Shown here: one piece after another, positions 14,696 through 22,771 of the stretch
Layout: each line of letters begins with the position of its first letter
Numbering within the stretch: position 1 is the stretch's first letter
Assembly: GCA_910584725.1 (NCBI GenBank)
Contig: CAJUBE010000032.1
Span: 1 to 54,209, forward strand
Direction of reading: 5' to 3'
DNA from: an uncultured Lachnospiraceae bacterium
Lineage (GTDB): Bacteria > Bacillota > Clostridia > Lachnospirales > Lachnospiraceae
Length of the DNA: 54,209 bases
Position numbers and translations under genes: made by a program
The notes under the pieces: generated by a model
Told to the model about the DNA's origin: nothing
Databases searched by the model: none
The model's input: the letters and a program-made list of their open reading frames with translations, nothing else

Positions 14696-15198
14696 TGGAA
14701 GAAGTAAGAGAAGAAATGAAAATCGGGGGAACCAACAGAGAAACCATGAAAGCAGAGAACCACGTCTGGCTGATGGATGTGGAGTTCTGTAACGGCGAGA
14801 AGATCACTGTCTCCGGCAATGATATCTCCATCATCGAGCGGTTTGAAGCTGCCGGCGAAGAACTGGAGGCGCTGGCTGATGTTATGGAGAAAAGAGAGGC
14901 CGAGGAAAAGACCGCAAAGGAAAAGATTGCGGAGCGGCGAGAGTTCTCTGAGAAAGCGGCGGAGATTATGGACGGTGTTTTCGGGGAAGGAACGACAAGA
15001 AAGTATTTCGGAGATGTTTATGAGGCGATTCCTGACTTTTGCCCGGATGCGGAGTGCTTTATGGACTTCTGGGACTCCCTTATCCCTGTCATTGAGCGGC
15101 TGTCCGACCACAAGGTCAAGCTGGAAAAACTGGCAAGCAAGGCGCGCATGGATAAGTACATGCCGCAGGATCATAAGAAACCTTCGGCAAAGAAATAG
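14695..15198 (+). CDS. Tail-assembly-chaperone-like protein B (DUF6673-like)
   Basis: A 167-residue protein paralogous to the gene at 14104-14559. The N-terminal half (NHVWLMDVEFCNGEKITVSG, then NDISIIERFEAAGEELEALA) resembles a small beta domain followed by helices. The position immediately upstream of the tape measure fits tail chaperones, which coat the tape measure during tail assembly. The C-terminus is lysine-rich. Confidence 0.68.
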   Translation: MEEVREEMKIGGTNRETMKAENHVWLMDVEFCNGEKITVSGNDISIIERFEAAGEELEALADVMEKREAEEKTAKEKIAERREFSEKAAEIMDGVFGEGTTRKYFGDVYEAIPDFCPDAECFMDFWDSLIPVIERLSDHKVKLEKLASKARMDKYMPQDHKKPSAKK

Positions 15199-15293
15199 AT
15201 ATTACCGGCTGATAACAGGTATCAGTCGCTAACCTGAAAAAGTTACGGGCAGACTTGCAAAGGCATCTCTGCTTATGTGGAGGTGTCTTTTTT

Positions 15294-18200
15294 ATGGCGC
15301 AGTACGACGGAAGTATCAGGATTGATACACGGGTTGACACAAAGGGATTGCAGCGTGGGCTTACCTCGGTAAAGGGTGATCTCGGGAAGTTTAAAGACTC
15401 CATACATAACGGTATGTCTGCCTTAGACAGAGGAATCACGGATATCGGTGGCAAAATAAAACAGATGGGCTCCGGTATGCGCAAGGAGGTTTCAAGCGTA
15501 AGGGGCAGTGTGGATGGATTGTCCGGCTCTTTCAAAAAGCTGGGCGCAACGATTGCGTCCGCTTTTGCTGTGCGGAAGATTGCCGGATTCGCCACATCCA
15601 TGACGGATCTAGGCTCCGATCTGGAAGAAGTGCAGAACGTTGTGGACGTGACTTTCACAACCATGTCAGATAAAGTTAACGAGTTTGCAAAGGCCGCAGA
15701 TAAATCAGCTGGACTTTCTGAGACTATGGCAAAAAGATACGTCGGCACGTTCGGGGCTATGTCAAAATCCTTCGGTTTTGCCGAGGATGCCGCCTTTGGT
15801 ATGTCAACTACCCTTACGCAGTTAGCGGGCGATGTAGCGTCCTTTTATAACATTTCGCAGGACGAGGCGTACACGAAGCTGAAATCCGTGTTTACCGGCG
15901 AGACGGAGACGCTAAAAGACCTCGGTGTAGTAATGACGGAAAATGCCCTAAACTCCTATGCCATGGCGAAAGGAATCGGGAAAAGCGTAAGTAAAATGAC
16001 CGAACAGCAGAAGGTTGCGCTTCGGTATCAGTTTGTTCTGGAAAAGCTGTCTGGTGCATCTGGGGATTTTGTGCGCACGCAGGATAGTTGGGCAAACCAG
16101 ACAAGGATTTTGAAATTACAGTTAGAGAGCCTTAAGGCAACAATCGGGCAGGGGCTTATCAATGTACTGAATCCGCTCTTGAAGATGCTAAACACTCTGT
16201 TGGAGAAACTGAGAGCAGTTGCAAACGCCTTTAAGTCTTTCACGGAATCGTTTTTCGGAAAAACTTCCGCCGGAAGCTCCGGCGCAGGATATGTCGATAC
16301 TTCTGAGGATATCGCGGGTTCCCTTGAAAATGTGTCGGATGCGGCAAAGGATGCGGAAAAATCGCTTGAGGGGTATCTTTCTCCTTTGGATGAGATCAAT
16401 AAGTACAGTACGGGCAAGGATAAGGATTTACTTTCGGGACTTGAAGACATAGACTTCGGTAAGCTGGGCGATATCAACATGGATGTGAAGATAACGCCCG
16501 ATCTGGATGACTCTGCGCTGTCAAAGAAGATAGCGAAAATGGCGGAGAAGGTCAAAAGCGTTTTACAAAGGCTGTTCCGGCCGCTTAAGGAGGCATGGGA
16601 CCGTGAAGGAAAGTCCGTTATGGACTCTTGGAAGCGGGCGCTGGATGAAGTCTGGAAGACTGTGAAGGATATAGGCAGGGATTTTCTTGACGTGTGGAAT
16701 CAGGAAAAAACGATAAAGATTCTGCAGAACATACTCGGCATTCTTTCCAACGTCGGGCGTACTGCGGAAAACCTCGCCCATAACTTCCGTGATGCGTGGA
16801 ACGAGAACGACCGTGGTAAAAAGATTCTGGAGAATATCCGGGATATTACGGGGAAAATCGTTGAAAACATAAAAAAGGCATCGGATAAAACTGTAGAGTG
16901 GGTGGATGAACTGGATTTTGCCCCGTTACTGGAATCTTTTGAAAAGTATACAAAATCACTGATTCCTGTGGCTGACACACTGAGCGGTATTCTGTATGAC
17001 TTTTATACAAAAGTTCTTTTGCCGCTTGGAACGTGGACGATAGAAAAAGGACTGCCGCAGCTTCTTGATGTACTGACAAAGTTTAATGAGAAAGTGGATT
17101 GGGAGAGCCTGCGCAAAAATCTGGCGGAGTTCTGGGATCATCTGGAACCATTTGCGGAAACCGTGGGTGAGGGGCTGATCATTTTCATTGAGCGTGTTTC
17201 TGATGCACTGGCTAATTTCTTAAACAGCCAGGAGTTCAAGGATTTTCTGGTAACGGTGGAAAACTGGATGGACTCGGTTACGCCGGAGGATGTGGCGGAT
17301 GCGTTGGAGATGATAGCAAAATCACTGATTGCCCTGAAACTGGCATTATTGGGGTATAGCGCAATCAAAGGGATCACCGGCATTTTCGGGACCATTAAAT
17401 CGTTTCTGGCTATCTTCGGGGTTGGCGGGAGCGCTGCCAAAACAGCTGCAAATATGGATACCGTGGCCGCTTCCATAGGAGGCCTATCGACGGCTTTGAC
17501 AGGGCTTGCCGCTGCTGCCGCTGTCGTCGGTTCATACAAACTTCTTACGGGACATCTTGAGGAATTATTTGCCTCTTTTGGTAAGAGTACAGACCAAGGG
17601 AGAAGACTGGAAGAAAGATATGAGGGGCTTGACGGAGCGGCGAGACTGGCAAAAGATGGGGTTGACACGCTTAAGAACGGGATAGAGGGGTACGGTTTCG
17701 CGGCGGATAATTGCGTAGGCACCGGTGTTGCTCTTGAAAAGGCTATGGAAGATATTCAAAACGGCGCTATCCTTACCGACGAGCACATGGAAGAGCTGCA
17801 AAACCGTTTCAGCCTTACGGATGAAGATATGGAGATGTTGAGGCAGCACATGCTTGACGTAAACCCTCTTCTCCGTGAAATTGCCGATAACCTCGGTTTT
17901 GAGGATGCCTCCCCGGAGACTTTACAGGATATCGCGGAAGGGTTTGGCATGATCGCAAACGGTGTCGAACCTCTCCCGGATGATCTTGCCAATATGACGG
18001 AAGAAGCCCGTGGATTTCTTGAACGTGTCATGGAGAGCGAAACGCCGATGGTTGTATTTGGTGAAAAGCTGGAAAACATCGGTGCAATATCTGACAACAC
18101 GAGCGAGTCTCTTAATGAGACGGGGAAAAGTATATCGGATGGATTAATGAAGGGAATGGAAGAGGCGGATGTGGAGGCGGGTTCGGAAAATCTGTTTAGC

Positions 18201-18974
18201 CGCCTAATCGGAAAGATAAAGGAGTTGTTCGGCATTCATTCTCCCTCTACTGTTATGGCGGAGATTGGCGGGTATATCGTCGAAGGGATGCTGAATGGTA
18301 TTCTTGATTCCCTGAAAAGCATAGGTTCATGGGTAAAAGAACATATTTTTGAGCCTTTTATCAACGGATTTAAAAATGCTTTTGGTATTCACAGCCCATC
18401 TAAGGTCATGGAGGGTATGGGCGAGTATATCATCGAAGGGCTGCTTAACGGTCTTAAGAACATGTGGGGAAGCATTACCTCATGGATTGAAGATAAGGTT
18501 AGTTGGATTATTGACAAATTCAGAAGCGTTAAGGAAAAGGTAAGTGGATTCTGTAGTGGTGGCGGTAGTGGAGACTACGGGCAAAACTATTCTTCCCGCT
18601 CCTACTCCATGCGTTCCCTGTCCGCTCCCTATGTACATCCTGCCATTGCGAAGCTGTCAAACATTGAGATACCAAAGCTGGCTACAGGCGCTGTCCTTCC
18701 GGCAAACAGGGAATTCCTTGCTCTTGTAGGTGACCAGAAGCACGGGACAAACGTGGAAGCGCCGCTGGATATGATTAGACAGGCGAACAGAGAGGCGGTT
18801 TTGGGCGTGCTGTCGGAACTTGGAATAACAGGTAATCTGGGTAATGGCAATCCGCAGACATTGATTGTCAAGCTGGTTGCAGATGGAAGAGAACTCACAG
18901 ATCTGGTGATTAGGAATGGAGAGGTGCGCCAGATGTCAACGGGTAATAATCCGTTTTTGCTCGGGACAACATAA
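15294..18974 (+). CDS. Phage tail tape measure protein
   Basis: A 1226-residue protein. The N-terminal region matches tape measures (DGSIRIDTRVDTKGLQRGLT, then SVKGDLGKF), followed by the conserved early domain (YVGTFGAMSKSFGFAEDAAF), long amphipathic helices, hydrophobic stretches around residues 680-770 and two copies of the GIHSPSxVM motif near residues 980 and 1035. Tape measures fix tail length and are ejected with DNA. ATG 15294 is chosen because TGGAGGTG lies 9 nt upstream. No distal tail, baseplate or lysis gene follows: the element's right end comes 178 bp later. Confidence 0.92.
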   Translation: MAQYDGSIRIDTRVDTKGLQRGLTSVKGDLGKFKDSIHNGMSALDRGITDIGGKIKQMGSGMRKEVSSVRGSVDGLSGSFKKLGATIASAFAVRKIAGFATSMTDLGSDLEEVQNVVDVTFTTMSDKVNEFAKAADKSAGLSETMAKRYVGTFGAMSKSFGFAEDAAFGMSTTLTQLAGDVASFYNISQDEAYTKLKSVFTGETETLKDLGVVMTENALNSYAMAKGIGKSVSKMTEQQKVALRYQFVLEKLSGASGDFVRTQDSWANQTRILKLQLESLKATIGQGLINVLNPLLKMLNTLLEKLRAVANAFKSFTESFFGKTSAGSSGAGYVDTSEDIAGSLENVSDAAKDAEKSLEGYLSPLDEINKYSTGKDKDLLSGLEDIDFGKLGDINMDVKITPDLDDSALSKKIAKMAEKVKSVLQRLFRPLKEAWDREGKSVMDSWKRALDEVWKTVKDIGRDFLDVWNQEKTIKILQNILGILSNVGRTAENLAHNFRDAWNENDRGKKILENIRDITGKIVENIKKASDKTVEWVDELDFAPLLESFEKYTKSLIPVADTLSGILYDFYTKVLLPLGTWTIEKGLPQLLDVLTKFNEKVDWESLRKNLAEFWDHLEPFAETVGEGLIIFIERVSDALANFLNSQEFKDFLVTVENWMDSVTPEDVADALEMIAKSLIALKLALLGYSAIKGITGIFGTIKSFLAIFGVGGSAAKTAANMDTVAASIGGLSTALTGLAAAAAVVGSYKLLTGHLEELFASFGKSTDQGRRLEERYEGLDGAARLAKDGVDTLKNGIEGYGFAADNCVGTGVALEKAMEDIQNGAILTDEHMEELQNRFSLTDEDMEMLRQHMLDVNPLLREIADNLGFEDASPETLQDIAEGFGMIANGVEPLPDDLANMTEEARGFLERVMESETPMVVFGEKLENIGAISDNTSESLNETGKSISDGLMKGMEEADVEAGSENLFSRLIGKIKELFGIHSPSTVMAEIGGYIVEGMLNGILDSLKSIGSWVKEHIFEPFINGFKNAFGIHSPSKVMEGMGEYIIEGLLNGLKNMWGSITSWIEDKVSWIIDKFRSVKEKVSGFCSGGGSGDYGQNYSSRSYSMRSLSAPYVHPAIAKLSNIEIPKLATGAVLPANREFLALVGDQKHGTNVEAPLDMIRQANREAVLGVLSELGITGNLGNGNPQTLIVKLVADGRELTDLVIRNGEVRQMSTGNNPFLLGTT

Positions 18975-19005
18975 TAGCGCATACTTGAGTTACAGAATGC
19001 CGTCC

Positions 19006-19033
19006 AATTCGTGTTGCATTTCATGTTGCATAG
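19006..19033 (+). repeat. Tandem arm-type repeats near attR
   Basis: ATTCGTGTTGCAT (19006-19018) overlaps ATTTCATGTTGCATAG (19018-19033), which matches 2161-2176 at 15 of 16 positions. These are likely integrase arm-binding sites (P' arm). The stretch 18975-19390 contains no gene. It holds these repeats, attR, the scrambled tRNA pieces and a terminator. Confidence 0.6.
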
Positions 19034-19152
19034 CCATATAAAACAATATATTTCGGGGCATTTTTTAATATTCCAGTCTATCAAGATGTAGCTGTAATGC
19101 CAGTGTTTATGCGGCTTTCGGTAAATACGCCATTTTCAATCTGTTTTAAAAT

Positions 19153-19176
19153 CAGGTTCAAGTCCTGTTATCCGCA
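19153..19176 (+). repeat. attR core (24 bp)
   Basis: Exact copy of 2092-2115, the end of tRNA-Leu. Recombination between the two would excise a circle of about 17.1 kb and leave the tRNA intact. Confidence 0.88.
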
Positions 19177-19200
19177 GTAAATTTTAAGAATGTGTGAAAA

Positions 19201-19237
19201 CAGGACTTGAACCGGAGCAATGTCCTGTTATCCGCAT
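19201..19237. repeat. Extra tRNA-Leu fragments beyond attR, one inverted and one direct
   Basis: Positions 19201-19213 are the reverse complement of tRNA-Leu 2093-2105 (GGTTCAAGTCCTG). Positions 19222-19237 repeat 2101-2116 directly. The second direct copy lies beside a tRNA-type terminator, so it may be the original tRNA end, and 19177-19221 may be the remnant of another insertion. Confidence 0.65.
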
Positions 19238-19247
19238 GGGGAAAGAA

Positions 19248-19277
19248 GGAAGCGCATGAGAGGTGCGCTTCTTTTTT
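19248..19277 (+). terminator. Probable original tRNA-Leu terminator
   Basis: GAAGCGC and GCGCTTC pair around ATGAGAGGT and are followed by seven T. It sits next to the outer tRNA fragment, as expected for the pre-insertion chromosome. Confidence 0.75.
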
Positions 19278-19390
19278 TGGCCTTTTTAAATTTTTTGATT
19301 ATGCAAAAAATAACTCAAAATTGTGAAAAATACCTAAAATATGCGGCTATATATCGAAATTATTTGACCGTTTTCGATAATAACCATATA

Positions 19391-20782
19391 TCAAAACCCC
19401 CTGTTTTTTAAACTTGACACCAGGTTTACATAAAATTCGCGCACGTCAAAACCGGGAATATTCTCCCGATTTAAGTCAATCATATCGCCGTGAGAGATAC
19501 CCCGTCCCTCGGATGTGGCAAGCCGGGTAAAATTGTCACCCCAGCAGGCGCTTTCCAGGGACACAAGGCCGTCGTTGGCACCGTCAAAGTGTCTGACAAG
19601 CGGGTATGCCATATTTAAGGGGAATCTGCCGCTGGAAGCGCAGTTCATCTGACTGCCTACGCTCTGATAGAAAACTTCGGGGCGATTGGGCAGCGCGCTG
19701 TTTCTGCGATCGCAGGCGGAGGCCGTGAGATCACGCACGGCGGCAAGAAAGTCGGGATCGCTGTCGCCGAATTTCTTCAGGGCGGCATTGTACTTGCGGG
19801 CCACGCTTTTCTGGATTTTCACAGGTATTTTATCCAGAAGATAGTCGGCAAAAATACAGCCCCTGTGGGGTGTGTTTATGGTGGTAAGGGAAGCAACGTA
19901 TGGCGCGGCGCCGCAGGCGCTTATGGCATGACGGCTGTCAAGGCCGCCCTTGGAATGGGCGATGATATTTACCTTTTCACAACCGGTTTCCTGCACGATG
20001 GCGCGGATGCGTTCCGCAAGCTCCTGACCGCAGTCTGCCACGGAGGCGGCGGACTGCTGGCTGCCGTAGTAGACACTTGCGCCGTTCTGTTTCAGGGCGT
20101 GGGGAATCCTGCCCCAGTAATTAAAGAAACGGAAATCACGGAAAAATACGCCGTGCACGAGAAGAAGCGGATATTTTGTCTCACAGAGGCGGCTTTCGGC
20201 GCGAATCTGGTCGAGCAGAAACTTTTCCTCTTCAAACGCTGCTTCCCGCGAGGTGATGGCAATAATACGGCACAGCGCCCAGATATGGACGAATGGAATC
20301 CATCCGCAGACAATGCCGATGACACGCCATTTGATGCCAAGCTGCACGGAAGTCGTATACACGCGGATGATGCCGTTCCAGAAAAGGATGGACTCCATCA
20401 AAACGAGAAAAAGCAGGCTCACCAGACAGCCGGCGACATAGCCGGGCCCGGCGCCGTCCGGCCGCAGGAAAAGCGTATACAGGATGACAAAAAGGGACTC
20501 GACAATGACCGTGGAGAGGAAGAGCTGCAGCAGCGCCGCGCCGTCCTCCAAAATTTGGTTTCGCCTGCCGGAAGTCCGGCGAAAGGTGAACCGGGGGAAT
20601 ATATTGATAAAGACAAAAAGGAAAAAGCCGATGAAGCACGCGGGAAGGACTGCCGCCGCCCGAACCGGTGTAAAAAAGGCGTTCCGCAGGCCGCTGTCGG
20701 TGATACGGGGGATCAGGATATAGAGCGCGCTCATTTCCGCGAACAGGATCAGCGCAGAGATCATTTTTCTTATGTGCTTCAT
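19391..20782 (-). CDS. Membrane-anchored alpha/beta-hydrolase (lipase-like)
   Basis: A 463-residue protein. The N-terminal 190 residues contain about five hydrophobic segments; the C-terminal 260 residues form an alpha/beta-hydrolase of the bacterial lipase type. Visible are the oxyanion-loop LLLVHGVFFRDFR, the nucleophile elbow IIAHSKGGLDSR (Ser), DGANDGLVS (likely Asp) and GRGISHGDMIDL (likely His). It would cleave acyl esters at the membrane; substrate is unknown. It is monocistronic and points towards the prophage end. The fusion of a multi-span domain to a lipase is unusual but seen in clostridia. Confidence 0.8.
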   Translation of the reverse strand: MKHIRKMISALILFAEMSALYILIPRITDSGLRNAFFTPVRAAAVLPACFIGFFLFVFINIFPRFTFRRTSGRRNQILEDGAALLQLFLSTVIVESLFVILYTLFLRPDGAGPGYVAGCLVSLLFLVLMESILFWNGIIRVYTTSVQLGIKWRVIGIVCGWIPFVHIWALCRIIAITSREAAFEEEKFLLDQIRAESRLCETKYPLLLVHGVFFRDFRFFNYWGRIPHALKQNGASVYYGSQQSAASVADCGQELAERIRAIVQETGCEKVNIIAHSKGGLDSRHAISACGAAPYVASLTTINTPHRGCIFADYLLDKIPVKIQKSVARKYNAALKKFGDSDPDFLAAVRDLTASACDRRNSALPNRPEVFYQSVGSQMNCASSGRFPLNMAYPLVRHFDGANDGLVSLESACWGDNFTRLATSEGRGISHGDMIDLNRENIPGFDVREFYVNLVSSLKNRGF

Positions 20783-20845
20783 GGGTTTCTCCGATCAGTA
20801 AGTATGGATTGTGATAAGCGGCTTCCTTTTACTGCCTTTTTATGA

Positions 20846-20930
20846 GCAGGCCCGCATATGGAAGTTTGCTGTTTCACAGCATGGGGGTCGCGTAGCGAGT
20901 AGGGAAAGAGAGCTCTTCCTTACTCAATTT
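20846..20930 (+). repeat. Structured intergenic repeat, family 2, copy 1
   Basis: Two-hairpin unit. Hairpin one has an outer stem (CCCGCAT with ATGGGGG), a one-sided bulge ATGGAAGTTT and an inner stem GCTGT/ACAGC. Hairpin two is GAGTAGGGAAAGA paired with TCTTCCTTACTC. The same architecture with different stem bases occurs at 22656 and 48511. Confidence 0.7.
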
Positions 20931-21049
20931 GATTATAGCACATTTTATGGCATATATTGGCGGCGAAATGGAAATATGGTTGCTTTTTTGTGCTTATACG
21001 AGTAAGATTACAAATAGTCCCCAATTTTGCAGAAAAAGGAATGGTTCGT

Positions 21050-22432
21050 ATGAGCACGGCTAAGACTATGACCCGCGAGGAGCGTATGGCGACGGAGTCC
21101 ATCGGAAAATTGATGGCAAGCATGACGCTGCCGTCTATCCTCGCGCAGATCATCAATATTTTATACAGCATTATTGACAGAATCTACATCGGGCATATGG
21201 AAGGGGTGGGAGCCAACGCCCTGACGGGGGTGGGCGTCACCTTTTGCATCACGGTTTTTATCTCCGCTTTTTCCGGATTTGTCAACAGCGGGGCCGCGCC
21301 CCTTGCGGCCATCTGGCTGGGGAAGCAGGACAGGGATCACGCGGAAAAAATTCTTGGCAACAGCGTGAGCTTCCTTGTGATCTGCACGGTTGCGCTGATG
21401 GCTGTTTTCTATGCGTTTCAGCGACCCCTGCTCTATCAGTTTGGCGCCAGCGACGCCACCATAGATTACGCGGTGGACTATCTGACGATCTATCTGGTGG
21501 GTACGCTGTTTGTGGAGCTGGCGCTTGGATTAAATGCTTTTATTATCTGCCAGAGCAGACCGGGCGTGGCGATGTTGTCGGTGCTGATCGGCGCGGTGGC
21601 CAATATCATCCTTGATCCCATCTTTATCTTTGGCCTCGGCATGGGAGTAAAGGGCGCAGCGGTGGCGACGGTCATTTCCCAGGCGCTCAGCGCGGCGTGG
21701 GTCACAGGTTTTTTACTGAGTAATAAATCCACCTTAAAAATAAGACGGAAGTTTCTTCGGCTGGAGCGTGGGATTCTGGTCAGCATTTTCTCTCTCGGGA
21801 TATCGCCCTTTATCATGCGGGCCACGGAGAGCTTTATCAGTATTGTGTTAAATCACGGACTGCAGGCATACGGCGGGGATTTGCACGTAGGCGCGCTCAC
21901 CATCATGCAGAGCGTGATGCAGCTTTTCGCCGCTCCCATCGCCGGCTTTACGCAGGGCATGACGCCGATCGTCAGCTACAATTACGGCGCGGGAAATTTT
22001 GAGCGGGTAAAACAGCTTTACCGCTGGATGATCGGCCTGTGTTTCGGGTTTATGCTTGTGTCCACGGCGACGACTATGTTGTTCCCGGAATTTTACGCAG
22101 GCTTTTTCACAAACGAGACGGCCCTCGTGGAGCTGGTCGGAAAGGTGATGCCGATCTTTATGGCGGGAATGCTCGTGTTTGGACTGCAGAATGGGATCCA
22201 GCCCACTTTTCTGGCGCTCGGGCAGGCGAAGGTGTCGCTTTTTATCGCCGTGCTGCGAAAAATTATTCTGCTGATTCCGCTGGCGATTATTCTGCCGCAT
22301 TTTTTCGGCGTGATGGGCGTTTACTATGCGGAGCCGGTTTCCGACATTATTTCCGCGACCACGGCCAGCGTGTTGTTTTTGATTAATATCAGAAAGATTC
22401 TGTCGGCGGAGTCGCTGGCAAAGATTCAGTGA
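21050..22432 (+). CDS. MATE-family efflux transporter (second copy, different subfamily)
   Basis: A 460-residue, twelve-span transporter starting at ATG 21050 (AAAGGA 9 nt upstream). Features include ESIGKLMASMTLPSILAQII, then NILYSIIDRIYIGH, the LDPIFIFGLGMG segment and YNYGAGNFERVKQLY. It resembles MepA-like exporters more than the gene at 518-1912. It appears monocistronic. The substrate is unknown. Confidence 0.9.
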   Translation: MSTAKTMTREERMATESIGKLMASMTLPSILAQIINILYSIIDRIYIGHMEGVGANALTGVGVTFCITVFISAFSGFVNSGAAPLAAIWLGKQDRDHAEKILGNSVSFLVICTVALMAVFYAFQRPLLYQFGASDATIDYAVDYLTIYLVGTLFVELALGLNAFIICQSRPGVAMLSVLIGAVANIILDPIFIFGLGMGVKGAAVATVISQALSAAWVTGFLLSNKSTLKIRRKFLRLERGILVSIFSLGISPFIMRATESFISIVLNHGLQAYGGDLHVGALTIMQSVMQLFAAPIAGFTQGMTPIVSYNYGAGNFERVKQLYRWMIGLCFGFMLVSTATTMLFPEFYAGFFTNETALVELVGKVMPIFMAGMLVFGLQNGIQPTFLALGQAKVSLFIAVLRKIILLIPLAIILPHFFGVMGVYYAEPVSDIISATTASVLFLINIRKILSAESLAKIQ

Positions 22433-22464
22433 AGTTCCGAAGATTCAGAGAGCGCATGAAAACC

Positions 22465-22494
22465 TTGACAAGCGGGCATACTTTATGTTACATT
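22465..22494 (+). promoter_or_regulatory. Promoter of the riboswitch-controlled antiporter
   Basis: TTGACA (22465-22470), 18 bp, TACATT (22489-22494). The predicted start near 22501 coincides with the first paired base of the riboswitch. Confidence 0.7.
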
Positions 22495-22500
22495 ATCTCA

Positions 22501-22653
22501 CAAGTTAAGAGGGAGTAGTTATCCTGTGTAAGCAACATACCCTGACACATGTGTCATGTTTACACGCTTTCTATTTCATATTGGATATTAATGAAATGAG
22601 AGAAAGAACGAGACTTTTAGCATTCTAAAAATGTGGAAGGTCTCGTTTTCTTT
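22501..22653 (+). ncRNA. yybP-ykoY-type (Mn2+) riboswitch with terminator
   Basis: The leader shows the family signatures GGGAGTAG (22511-22518), a central GCAACATAC and a 3' GAGACTTTTAGC. Helix P1 forms between GTTAAGA (22504-22510) and TTTTAGC (22615-22621). Overlapping its 3' side, AACGAGAC (22607-22614) pairs with GGTCTCGTT (22639-22647), followed by TTCTTT, which is an intrinsic terminator. Ligand binding would hold GAGAC in the aptamer and let transcription proceed, so Mn2+ should switch the downstream antiporter on. Confidence 0.85.
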
Positions 22654-22655
22654 AA

Positions 22656-22740
22656 TGCGCATGTCCGCACAGGGAAGTTTGCTGCAAAGGCAGCATGCGG
22701 ACAGAGCAGTGAGTAGTGAGAAAAGTCTCCCTACTCGATT
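22656..22740 (+). repeat. Structured intergenic repeat, family 2, copy 2
   Basis: TGTCCGCA pairs with TGCGGACA, with the one-sided bulge CAGGGAAGTTT and inner stem GCTGC/GCAGC. It is followed by GAGTAGTGAGA paired with TCTCCCTACTC. It lies between the riboswitch terminator and the antiporter start codon, so it is part of that mRNA leader. Confidence 0.7.
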
Positions 22741-22771
22741 GAGTAGGGCTTACGAGAAGGAGGAGAGATTC

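Noticed and set aside
19220..19411. Plus-strand frame of 63 codons starting in the tRNA fragment
   Set aside because: It begins inside a tRNA remnant and crosses the terminator. No ribosome site.
19865..20845. Plus-strand frame of 326 codons opposite the lipase gene
   Set aside because: Shadow of the lipase-like gene, whose catalytic motifs are intact on the other strand. The product has no recognisable fold and there is no start signal.
22631..22771. Longer N-terminus for the CaCA antiporter starting at 22631
   Set aside because: It would start inside the riboswitch terminator. The GTG at 22772 has a strong ribosome site and the product begins like other family members.
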